The notes below the pieces were generated by a model that did no database searches, was not told the DNA's origin, and saw nothing but the letters and a program-made list of their open reading frames with translations. From positions 1-39,654 of the forward strand of contig CAJOFY010000014.1 in NCBI GenBank assembly GCA_905233945.1: a DNA stretch of 39,654 bases, given 5' to 3'. Position 1 is the stretch's first letter, and the number at the start of each line of letters is the position of its first letter. The translations under genes were made by a program, and so were the position numbers. Source of the stretch: an uncultured bacterium (lineage in GTDB: Bacteria; UBP6; UBA1177). Shown in pieces: positions 16,249 to 23,655 of this stretch.

Positions 16249-17265
16249 ATGAGCGGACACTATCTTCTCGGCATAGAAAGCAGCTGCGACGACACTTCGG
16301 TCGCCGTTGTTTCGTCAGATTTCCACGTTTTGTCGGTAAAAACGGTATCGCAGACCAGCATTCATAAACTTTTCGGCGGAGTTATTCCCGAAATCGCCTC
16401 GAGAAACCACCTTGCGTGGGTAATTCCTGCGGTCGACGCCGCTTTGAAAGAGGCTGGAATGACCAAAGACGACATTTCGGCGATAGCTGTCACGAACTAT
16501 CCGGGACTTATCGGAAGTCTCCTTATCGGTGTCAGCGCGGCAAAAGGGCTCGCGGTCGGCTGGAAAAAGCCTTTGATTGCGGTAAACCACCTGAACGCGC
16601 ACATCGCTTCGGCTTTTCTCGAAAGGGAAAAAAGGCCTGAGTTCCCGTATCTCGCACTCGTTGTTTCTGGCGGACACACTTCGCTTATCGAAATATCGGA
16701 AGATGAAAGAACGGTGCTTGGCGAAACGATGGACGATGCTGCTGGAGAGGCTTTCGATAAAATCGCGAAGATGGCTGATCTCGGCTATCCGGGCGGGCCG
16801 ATAATCGACAAAATGGCGAAAAGCGGCGATGCTTCAAAATATAAACTGCCGTATTTATTGAAGAATAACAATAAGTATGCCGATGACATAGTTTTTTCCT
16901 TCAGCGGAATAAAATCGGCAGTCAAACGCTTTCTTGACGAGGGAAACGTTGATATGCCCTCTCTCATGGCTTCGTTTCAGAACAGGATCGTAGAACTCAT
17001 TGAAAGAAAAGTTAAACTCGCTTTAAGCAGAAAAAAATACACCGCTTTTGTTGTTGCCGGCGGAGTAAGCGCAAACAGTGCAGTCCGCGGAATGGCCGAA
17101 AATATCGCGGCAAAATACAATCTTGAACTTTATCTGCCTGAACTCAAATACTGTCAGGACAATGGCGCGATGGTTGCCGCAGCAGCGATGAATGATTTCT
17201 CTGCAGACCGCTTTTCATCGCTCGATTTCGATGTTGCTCCGACAGTAAGACCCAAAATCCATTAG
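16249..17265 (+). CDS. tsaD: tRNA N6-threonylcarbamoyladenosine synthesis protein TsaD
   Basis: It transfers the threonylcarbamoyl group to A37 of ANN-decoding tRNAs together with TsaB and TsaE, which are not in the window. The opening 'LGIESSCDDTSVAVV' is diagnostic. Metal ligands are H114 and H118 in 'NHLNAHI' (commonly NH-x-x-GH; Ala replaces the Gly here) and D304 in 'CQDNGAM'. Other motifs are 'GGVIPEIASRNH', 'YPGLIGSLLIGVSAAKGLA' and 'VVSGGHTSLIE'. The length of 338 residues is normal. It ends the smpB block and converges on the DUF1566 lipoprotein. Confidence 0.96.
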   Translation: MSGHYLLGIESSCDDTSVAVVSSDFHVLSVKTVSQTSIHKLFGGVIPEIASRNHLAWVIPAVDAALKEAGMTKDDISAIAVTNYPGLIGSLLIGVSAAKGLAVGWKKPLIAVNHLNAHIASAFLEREKRPEFPYLALVVSGGHTSLIEISEDERTVLGETMDDAAGEAFDKIAKMADLGYPGGPIIDKMAKSGDASKYKLPYLLKNNNKYADDIVFSFSGIKSAVKRFLDEGNVDMPSLMASFQNRIVELIERKVKLALSRKKYTAFVVAGGVSANSAVRGMAENIAAKYNLELYLPELKYCQDNGAMVAAAAMNDFSADRFSSLDFDVAPTVRPKIH

Positions 17266-17376
17266 ATAGTAATAAACAAAAACTGGACAGAGGTTGAAGT
17301 GTAAATAGATTAACCTTTGTTATGAGAAAGTTTACATTGCTGGAAGTTTTGGCGGACAGTCAAGTACAAAGATTAA
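17266..17376. other. Intergenic gap between convergent tsaD and DUF1566 gene
   Basis: This stretch of 111 bases separates two converging genes. It contains two copies of GATTAAC and short A/T runs, but I see no convincing hairpin-plus-T-run terminator and no RNA gene. Confidence 0.5.
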
Positions 17377-19830
17377 CTACCTGACACAGCGGACAAGAAT
17401 GTTCGAGGTGTCATTCGCATTACCAATCTGAGCATTGTCATAATTCACGTACCAAAACCGGGAGTAACTTGTATTTGAGGCTGTATGATATACTCTCTCC
17501 AATGTCGAAGACCAGATTTGGTGGTAATATGCTCCATCCAAATTGAATTTACTGTAAATGCCTGTTTTGTCTTCAGTGCATCCACACGAACCGTTATCGT
17601 CATACAAAGAATTGTAAAGATCGTCACCGAAACAATCAATGGACGAGCAAGCGTTTGTTATCGGGCAACTTCCTCCGGAAGCTGTTTTATTGCAGTTTCT
17701 GATGGTTGTTCTAAGTTCGTTCAGCGTTGGAAGTCTCCAGTTGGAATATCCTCCGACAGTCAGATTGGCACAAAAATCGACAGCTTTTGAATGAACTTTA
17801 ATGTCAGGAAAATACGGAATCCACATAAGCCCTGTTTCAATATCTTTGCATACGCCTGCATTTTCGATGTAGCTTCCGCAGTCTATTTTCCTGCACATTG
17901 ATTCTACATTGTCCCATGCGTATCCGTTTTTGCACTTGAAAACACATTTTTCGGTGCTTGCGGTTTCATTATAAACACCTTCAGATGAAGGCAGCCATTC
18001 ACCTGTTGTTGAATCTTTCGTCTGCGTGATTTGGGAAACTGTGTTCCACTCTGCATTCGATGGAAGATGTGTGCAACTGGTACTTCTTACAGTAGATCCG
18101 CAGCCTGAACCGTTCCATTCATAGTTCTTTTTGCATTTGAAACGGCATTCTGTCGTGCTTGCCTCTTCGTTGTAAACACCTTCGTTCGAAGGCGACCATG
18201 TTCCGGTTTCGTCACTTCTTGTCTGTGTGATTTGGGAAACTGTGTTCCACTCTGCGCTTGCCGGAAGACCTTCGCATGGCACTGTTTTTGTTTTAGATGC
18301 ACATCTTGTGCCATTCCACCAGAATCCGTCTTTACATTTAAAATGACAGTATTCCGTACTTGGATTTGTATCGTAGACTCCGTTGTTTTGAGGCAGCCAT
18401 GTATCGTTACTCCAAAGCGTCTGCGTAATTTCGCCGCTACTGTTCCATTCCGCATTTGCAGGAAGTCCTTCACATTTTGCCTGTCTTGTTTTCTGCAAAC
18501 ATTTTTCTGTCGCCGAATCCCATCTATAATTCGAATAACACTGGAAGCAGCATTTATAAGGATTTTTATTTTCACAATATTCATATTTTGTATTTGCAGG
18601 GATCCATTGCCCGCTATCCACATCCCAAGTCTGTGTAATCGTATCATTCAGAAGAGGATTGCCGACTGCGTTTTCAGGAAGATCAGAACACATGATTTCC
18701 TTTGTCGCCGGAACACACTCGAAGTTGCCGTTAAGCTCATAATGTTCAGGACATTTGCCGCTTCCAAGACAGCGGATATTTCTTGTTCCGGTGTGGTTCG
18801 CACTTATTGCTGCCATGTGAATATCTGAAGAAAAAGTCATGTAATAATACATTATGCTGTTTTCCTGAGCCTGTGTTGATGACCACAGACTGAAATCATT
18901 GCCTTCTCCCTTTTTCGTGCCGAAAATACTGTATTCAATGCCTTCTTCAGGATCGCATCCGTTGCAGTCGTCAAGGTTCGGTTTGCAGTATGTGTTATAG
19001 TCAAAATATTCCACGCTGACAGGACATGTTCCGCCGAATTTAGTCTTGTCACAGTTTCTGACAATCTTGCGAAGTTCATCAATAGTCGGTGTTCTCCAGG
19101 AAAGATTGTCTGTTTTCAACTCTTCTTCGCAGTATGTAACGATATTTTCTTGTCCTAATTTTTCAGGAGACTGTGCCGACCAGATATAGCCTGTTTCGTA
19201 GTCTTTGCAGGTTTTGTCTGCATTTTCGGCATTGCACTTCGGGATGAAAACCGCGCATTTTGCACCGTCCCACTCGTATTTGTCTTTGCATTTGAAACGG
19301 CATTCCGTCGTGCTTGCCTCTTCGTTGTAAACACCGATGGTTGAAGGTATCCATCTTGACCAGTTCCACTGCTGTGTGATTTCACCAACGCTATTCCAAA
19401 CCGCATTTTCGGGTAATTCTTCACATGCAGCCTGTTGAGTGTTACCTACGCAGTCACCATTATTCCAAGTGTAGTTTTCCCGACATTCGCACTCGTAAGT
19501 TTCCCCTTTTTCAGTACATTTTCCTGTCGCAGCAGATATAAACCAGCACGGATTGGGATCACACGGAGTTGTTACGACTTCCTCATCCGGCATTGAATCC
19601 GTTGTATCACTGTCATCTGGTGTGGTGTCCGGATTATCAGGATTGTCAGGCTCAGTGTCACTTGGTTCTGAATCGTCTGACGGATCGTTGTCATCAGCAG
19701 TATCATTGTCCGTCACGGTTTCGCCTGAGTCAGGTTCATCACCTTGATTTACGCTTTTTGAGCTGCTGCCGCAAGCAGAAAAGAAAACCATTACACAAAA
19801 CAATGCAAAAACAAGACCAAAACTCTTCAT
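17377..19830 (-). CDS. Large Cys-rich lipoprotein with two DUF1566 domains and five internal repeats
   Basis: The ATG at 19830 has a GAGG site upstream and yields a lipoprotein signal with lipobox 'FSAC' (Cys20). Of its 817 residues, about 21-88 form an Asp/Ser/Pro/Thr-rich linker, followed by an EGF-like Cys-rich stretch (about 90-130). Then comes one copy of a roughly 60-65-residue repeat of the type C-x-x-LP-x-NA-x-WN ... ITQ ... W-x-P ... GVYN ... C-x-FKC ... Y-x-W ... C, a DUF1566 domain ('WRTPTIDELRKIVRNC' to 'RNIRCLG'), four more repeat copies, and a second DUF1566 domain at the C-terminus ('WRLPTLNELRTTIRNC' to 'RCVR'). DUF1566 is common in secreted and surface proteins. The design suggests a disulphide-stabilised surface protein; a binding role is inference. 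Confidence 0.9.
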   Translation of the reverse strand: MKSFGLVFALFCVMVFFSACGSSSKSVNQGDEPDSGETVTDNDTADDNDPSDDSEPSDTEPDNPDNPDTTPDDSDTTDSMPDEEVVTTPCDPNPCWFISAATGKCTEKGETYECECRENYTWNNGDCVGNTQQAACEELPENAVWNSVGEITQQWNWSRWIPSTIGVYNEEASTTECRFKCKDKYEWDGAKCAVFIPKCNAENADKTCKDYETGYIWSAQSPEKLGQENIVTYCEEELKTDNLSWRTPTIDELRKIVRNCDKTKFGGTCPVSVEYFDYNTYCKPNLDDCNGCDPEEGIEYSIFGTKKGEGNDFSLWSSTQAQENSIMYYYMTFSSDIHMAAISANHTGTRNIRCLGSGKCPEHYELNGNFECVPATKEIMCSDLPENAVGNPLLNDTITQTWDVDSGQWIPANTKYEYCENKNPYKCCFQCYSNYRWDSATEKCLQKTRQAKCEGLPANAEWNSSGEITQTLWSNDTWLPQNNGVYDTNPSTEYCHFKCKDGFWWNGTRCASKTKTVPCEGLPASAEWNTVSQITQTRSDETGTWSPSNEGVYNEEASTTECRFKCKKNYEWNGSGCGSTVRSTSCTHLPSNAEWNTVSQITQTKDSTTGEWLPSSEGVYNETASTEKCVFKCKNGYAWDNVESMCRKIDCGSYIENAGVCKDIETGLMWIPYFPDIKVHSKAVDFCANLTVGGYSNWRLPTLNELRTTIRNCNKTASGGSCPITNACSSIDCFGDDLYNSLYDDNGSCGCTEDKTGIYSKFNLDGAYYHQIWSSTLERVYHTASNTSYSRFWYVNYDNAQIGNANDTSNILVRCVR
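17893..18482 (-). repeat. Three tandem copies of the LPxNAxWN-FKC repeat within the DUF1566 lipoprotein
   Basis: Coding repeats of about 195 bases lie head to tail, at roughly 18482-18300, 18287-18100 and 18080-17893. Shared landmarks are a starting Cys, 'LP.(N/S)AEWN', 'ITQT', a Trp-x-Pro, 'GVY(N/D)', 'C.FKCK', an aromatic-Trp pair and a closing Cys. Two further, more diverged copies lie at about 18695-18500 and 19435-19255. Boundaries are approximate. Confidence 0.8.
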
Positions 19831-19876
19831 TCTAAACCTCACTGAAACAACCGGGTTTTTAAACAAAAAACGCAGT

Positions 19877-19904
19877 ATTTTAGATATTTTGGCAATGTTG
19901 GCAA
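19877..19904 (-). promoter_or_regulatory. Candidate promoter of the DUF1566 lipoprotein gene
   Basis: Minus strand: TTGCCA (19904-19899), a 16-base spacer, then TAAAAT (19882-19877). It lies in the 118 bases between the nrdD stop and the lipoprotein start, so the gene can be transcribed apart from nrdD. Confidence 0.45.
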
Positions 19905-19948
19905 GTTTTTGCAGGCTGAACACCCGCATGTCGGCATTACAATTGATC

Positions 19949-22387
19949 TTACTTCAGATTCTTTTTGAAGCTGATGATGTCGGAAAGACCGGAATAGGTT
20001 TTATATGCGTTGTTTTCGCAGACAACGACTGTCGGGACGCTTCTGATTCCGAATTTTCTCGCAAGATCCAAATGATCTGCTGCGTCAAGAACCTGAAGAT
20101 AAGGAGTTCCTTCCATCTCTTCCTTTGCTTTTGGGCAGTTGGGGCAGGTTTTCTGGGTGAAAAGGTAAACCTGTTTGTCGCTGCACGGTGCTGAGGACAT
20201 TGAAGCTGCCGGCTGAACGAAAGATTCGGGAGCAACTGTTGAGTTTAGGAAAGTTCTTTCGCAGGTTTTGCCGCCTTCGCTACCGCCGTTGCCGATATTG
20301 ACTTCCTTGGCGATGTCGGAAGAAATCTGGTATTCGGTTCTCTTCTCGAATTCCTGTTTTTTGCCGTCGTTCCAGTGTTCGATCGGTCTGTAGTAACCGG
20401 TGATTCTGCTGTAAACTTCAACTTTGCCGCCGCATTTCGGGCAGGAGTCATGCTCGCCTGCGCTGTATCCGCATTTCGGGCAGATCGTGTATGTCGGGGA
20501 AATCGTGAAGTAGGGGAGTTTGAAGGTGTAAGCGATCTTTTTGACAAGAGCCGCAGCCGACTGCCAGGAAGGAAGTTTTTCGCCGAGGAAAGTGTGGAAA
20601 ACCGTTCCGCCCGTGAACTTGGTCTGAAGCTTGTCCTGGATTTCGAGAGCTTCGAAAGGATCGGTCGTGTAGTTTACCGGAAGGTGACAGCTGTTGGTGT
20701 AGAAAGGTTTCTCGTCTTTGCCAGTAGCAGCTGTGATGATGTCGTCCCATCTTTCTCTATCCATCTTCGCAAGACGGTAAGCGGTCGATTCAGCCGGGGT
20801 CGCTTCAAGGTTGTAAAGGTCTCCTGTTGTTTCCTGGTAGTTTTTAAGTTTTTCGCGCATGAAATCAAGAACATCCTGCGAGAACTTGAGTCCTTTGTGG
20901 CCTGCGATGTTCTCTTTGATCCAGCATGCGTTGAGGCACATTTCGTTCATGCCGACAAGACCTATCGTCGAGAAGTGCGAATTGAAGTTGCCGAGGTATC
21001 TTTTGGTGTAGGGGTAGAAGTTCTCGTTGAGGAGTTTCGTGCAGACTTTTCTTTTGATTTCAAGGCTTCTCTTAGCGATATCCATGAGTCTTTCGAGTTT
21101 TGCGTAGAACTCTTCCTCATTTTTCGAGTTGTATGCGATTCTCGGAAGGTTGATCGTTACAACACCGATGCTGCCTGTCTTCTCGCCGCTTCCGAAGAGA
21201 CCGCCTGTTTTCTTGCGGAGTTCTCTTTTATCAAGCTGGAGTCTGCAGCACATGCTTCTGACGTCGCTCGGTTTCATGTCGCTGTTGATGAAATTCTGGA
21301 AATAAGGGGTACCGTATTTTGCAGTCATTTCGAAAAGAAGCGGAACGTTCTCGCCTTCCCAGTTGAAATCCTTCGTGATGTTGTAGGTCGGGATCGGATA
21401 CTGGAAACCGCGTCCTACCGCGTCGCCTTCAAGCATGATCTCGATGAACGCCTTGTTGATCATGTCCATTTCCTTCTGGCATTCGCCGTAGGTGAAATCC
21501 ATTTCTTTGCCGCCGACAATCGCAGGAATGTTCTTGAGGTCGTCCGGGCATACCCAGTCAAGCGTGATGTTGCTGAACGGAGACTGAGTTCCCCATCTCG
21601 ACGGAGTGTTTACGCCGAAAACGAAAGCCTGGATAGCCTGTTTTACACCTTTATAATCAAGCTGATCGACGCGTGCGAACGGAGCGAGATAGGTGTCGAA
21701 GCTAGAGAAAGCCTGTGCGCCAGCCCATTCGTTCTGCATGATGCCGAGGAAGTTGACCATCTGGTTTGCGATTGTGTAAAGGTGGTTTGCAGGAGCGGAA
21801 GTAAGTTTACCGGGAACGCCGCCAAGACCTTCCTGAATGAGCTGTTTAAGCGACCAGCCTGCGCAGTAAGCGGTGAGCATCGAAAGATCGTGAAGGTGGA
21901 AGTCGCCGTTTTTGTGGCACTGCGCGATTTCGTTGTCGTAAATTTCGCTCAGCCAGTAGTTTGCAGTGATTTTTCCACTGTTGTGAAGGATAAGTCCACC
22001 GATGCTGTAGGTAACGGTCGAATTTTCCTTGACTCTCCAGTCTTCGTTGTTGACGTAGCTGTTGATTGTTTCTTTGTAGTCAAGGATGGTCGATTTCATC
22101 TCACGGAGTTTTTCACGCTGCTTTCTGTAAAGGATGTAAGCCTTTGCAACTGTGGTGTATCCCGCTTTTTCAAGCGTGTTCTCTACACTGTCCTGAACAT
22201 CTTCGATCTCGATTACGTTGTCGTGGATCTTGCCCTGAAAGTCCGCCGTTACTCTGAGCGAGAGAATGTCAAGAATATCGTCGTTAAAAAGCATATCAGC
22301 GGCGACGAATGCCTTTTTGATAGCTTCCTTGATTTTGTTAAGGTCGAAATCCGCTAAAGCGTTGTTTCTTTTTCTGATTTTGAACAT
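19949..22387 (-). CDS. nrdD: Anaerobic ribonucleoside-triphosphate reductase with C-terminal redoxin domain
   Basis: A class III glycyl-radical enzyme that makes dNTPs from NTPs without oxygen. Residues 1-95 are an ATP-cone ('FKIRKRNNALADFDLNKIKEAI'). The barrel includes 'FHLHDLSMLTAYCAGW' and the Cys pair in 'MCCRLQLDKRELRKKTGG'. A zinc ribbon (two CxxC, 'CPKCGYSAGEHDSCPKCGG') is followed by the radical site 'RITGYY' with Gly664. Instead of stopping soon after, as usual, the protein continues through a linker into a glutaredoxin/thioredoxin-like domain (738-812) with active site CPNC at 748-751 and a cis-Pro at 785 in 'SVPT'. The fused domain is probably the electron donor, replacing formate; this is inferred. 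No nrdG activase is in the window. Tandem NrdR-box-like sites lie upstream. Confidence 0.95.
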   Translation of the reverse strand: MFKIRKRNNALADFDLNKIKEAIKKAFVAADMLFNDDILDILSLRVTADFQGKIHDNVIEIEDVQDSVENTLEKAGYTTVAKAYILYRKQREKLREMKSTILDYKETINSYVNNEDWRVKENSTVTYSIGGLILHNSGKITANYWLSEIYDNEIAQCHKNGDFHLHDLSMLTAYCAGWSLKQLIQEGLGGVPGKLTSAPANHLYTIANQMVNFLGIMQNEWAGAQAFSSFDTYLAPFARVDQLDYKGVKQAIQAFVFGVNTPSRWGTQSPFSNITLDWVCPDDLKNIPAIVGGKEMDFTYGECQKEMDMINKAFIEIMLEGDAVGRGFQYPIPTYNITKDFNWEGENVPLLFEMTAKYGTPYFQNFINSDMKPSDVRSMCCRLQLDKRELRKKTGGLFGSGEKTGSIGVVTINLPRIAYNSKNEEEFYAKLERLMDIAKRSLEIKRKVCTKLLNENFYPYTKRYLGNFNSHFSTIGLVGMNEMCLNACWIKENIAGHKGLKFSQDVLDFMREKLKNYQETTGDLYNLEATPAESTAYRLAKMDRERWDDIITAATGKDEKPFYTNSCHLPVNYTTDPFEALEIQDKLQTKFTGGTVFHTFLGEKLPSWQSAAALVKKIAYTFKLPYFTISPTYTICPKCGYSAGEHDSCPKCGGKVEVYSRITGYYRPIEHWNDGKKQEFEKRTEYQISSDIAKEVNIGNGGSEGGKTCERTFLNSTVAPESFVQPAASMSSAPCSDKQVYLFTQKTCPNCPKAKEEMEGTPYLQVLDAADHLDLARKFGIRSVPTVVVCENNAYKTYSGLSDIISFKKNLK

Positions 22388-22438
22388 TTGTTTTTTTCTC
22401 CTTCGGGTTAAAAGTTGTAAAACACAAAAAGCACGGCG

Positions 22439-22466
22439 ATGTTACACAAGCAATTGTGGCTGTCAA
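22439..22466 (-). promoter_or_regulatory. Promoter of nrdD
   Basis: Minus strand: a perfect TTGACA (22466-22461), a 16-base spacer, then TAACAT (22444-22439). The proximal NrdR-box-like site occupies the spacer, so a bound repressor would block RNA polymerase. An AAGGAG ribosome site is at 22403-22398, before the ATG at 22387. Confidence 0.55.
22444..22459. promoter_or_regulatory. NrdR box-like site, proximal
   Basis: This 16-base site matches about 12 positions of the palindromic NrdR consensus as I recall it (acaCwAtATaTwGtgt): ACACAA on the left and ATTGTG on the right, with a diverged centre. It lies between the -35 and -10 of the nrdD promoter and starts 32 bases from its partner. Confidence 0.55.
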
Positions 22467-22475
22467 CAAAAAAAT

Positions 22476-22491
22476 GCACAATATCTTGGGT
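22476..22491. promoter_or_regulatory. NrdR box-like site, distal
   Basis: GCACAATATCTTGGGT matches 13 of 16 positions of the NrdR consensus as I recall it. With the proximal site it forms a tandem pair, start to start 32 bases (linker of 16), the same-face spacing reported for NrdR-controlled RNR promoters. NrdR represses RNR genes when dATP is plentiful. Confidence 0.6.
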
Positions 22492-22559
22492 TTTTTGTAA
22501 ATATTTGAAATCTCAAGGAAATTTTTTTCTTATTTTTTTCGCCGCCGGAAAATCATCAC

Positions 22560-22584
22560 GCCGAGACGACGTAACGTCGTTACG
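22560..22584. repeat. REP-like intergenic element, copy A
   Basis: A 25-base stretch with a perfect ACGACG-TAA-CGTCGT hairpin (alternatively CGTAAC-GTC-GTTACG), lying just beyond the lepB stop. It aligns to 30253-30280 at about 21 of 25 bases with one 3-base gap. The remainder of this 200-base gap (22492-22559) is AT-rich, with no other feature seen. Confidence 0.4.
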
Positions 22585-22589
22585 AAAAA

Positions 22590-23588
22590 TTATTTGAAGA
22601 AATGTCCGATCCTGTTCAGACGAAGTTCTTTGACATCAAAAACCGAGTTGCCGAACTGTACCGAGAACCACACGAAAAGCGGCTTTCCCTGGATGTTTCC
22701 ACGCGGAACAAAGCCCCAGAAGCGGCTGTCAAGGCTGTCGTCGCGGTTGTCGCCCATAACGAAGTAGTTTCTTTCGGGAACGGTGAAAGAGCGGTTGCAG
22801 TAGGGGCATTTCGCGTTGATCTGCTCCCTGAGTTCGTCGTTGAAACTGTCGTTGTAGATAATCTTATAGGTGTTGCCGTTCTCGTCCGTTTCTTCGTATT
22901 GGGTCGTTTCTTCGATTCTGCCGCGTGACGAGTAGTAGGAGACTTTGCCGGTTTCTTCCCGTACGAGTTTGTGTCCGTTTACGTAAATTTCCTTGCCGTG
23001 GATGAAAATCGTGTCGCCGGGAACGCCGATAACTCTTTTTACAAGCGCTTTTTTGTCAGGGCCGGGCTCTGTGAAAGTGATTATATCGCCCCGTTTCGGG
23101 TCTGCGAATTCGACAAACTGGCTCTCGGCAAAAGGCAGAGTGAGACCGTAGTAGAACATTGAGACAAACAGATTATCGCCGATTTCTATCGTATCGACCA
23201 TGCTTCCGGTTGGAACCCGGAAAGAACCGATAACGAAAAATTTGAGAATCAGCGCAACAAGGACAACGAGCCAGAGTTCGTCAAAAAGCTCCCACAGTGC
23301 GTTCTGCCTGAATTGTTTGAAGTAGTGCTCCATATTGTAGCTTGTTTCACCGAGCAGTTTTCCTATGTATTCCGGCGAAAGTTTTGAATCCCCGCTTTTT
23401 ACGGTACCTCCGCTTTCCTTTAACTTGTTTTTTTCCTCGAAAACTTCGGAAATTTTTCTTATGTTTTCGTCAAGTTTCTTCTCGGTCTGCTCAGGCAGAT
23501 TTTTGCGTTTTTTCTTTATCCATTCAAGTCTGTTGCCCTGAATAGCCAGCTTTTTAAGCAACTTTCTCAATTTGAGTTTTCCAAGCAT
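22590..23588 (-). CDS. lepB: Signal peptidase I
   Basis: A membrane-anchored serine protease that removes Sec/Tat signal peptides. I chose the ATG at 23588 because a GGAGGGG site precedes it closely; an in-frame ATG six codons earlier lacks one. A long basic and acidic N-terminal region (1-100), partly coiled-coil-like, precedes the single membrane span (about 103-121). The catalytic Ser129 is in 'VPTGSM', and the general base Lys184 in 'KALVKRVIGVPGD'. 'YFVMGDNRDDSLDSRFWG' completes the active site. An insert carries a single CPYC just before the GDN box. The cytoplasmic N-terminal extension is unusual. The length is 332 residues. Confidence 0.93.
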   Translation of the reverse strand: MLGKLKLRKLLKKLAIQGNRLEWIKKKRKNLPEQTEKKLDENIRKISEVFEEKNKLKESGGTVKSGDSKLSPEYIGKLLGETSYNMEHYFKQFRQNALWELFDELWLVVLVALILKFFVIGSFRVPTGSMVDTIEIGDNLFVSMFYYGLTLPFAESQFVEFADPKRGDIITFTEPGPDKKALVKRVIGVPGDTIFIHGKEIYVNGHKLVREETGKVSYYSSRGRIEETTQYEETDENGNTYKIIYNDSFNDELREQINAKCPYCNRSFTVPERNYFVMGDNRDDSLDSRFWGFVPRGNIQGKPLFVWFSVQFGNSVFDVKELRLNRIGHFFK

Positions 23589-23615
23589 GAGCCCCTCCGT
23601 TTTCAAAGCCCGGCA

Positions 23616-23643
23616 AAGATAGTCTAAAGAGCCTCAATTGCAA
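23616..23643 (-). promoter_or_regulatory. Weak candidate promoter of lepB
   Basis: Minus strand: TTGCAA (23643-23638), 16 bases, TATCTT (23621-23616), in the 67-base gap between the outer-membrane-like gene and lepB. Each box matches consensus at only four of six bases; I list it because the spacing equals that of the better promoters here. Confidence 0.3.
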
Positions 23644-23655
23644 AATTTTATTGCG

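Noticed and set aside
19949-20200. Separate small redoxin gene after nrdD
   Set aside because: The redoxin region is in frame with nrdD with no stop in between, and no start with a ribosome site precedes it, so it reads as a fusion.
20375-22357. A 660-residue open frame on the plus strand opposite nrdD
   Set aside because: It is the antisense shadow of nrdD, whose strand carries all the family motifs. The plus reading has no recognisable domain and no ribosome site.
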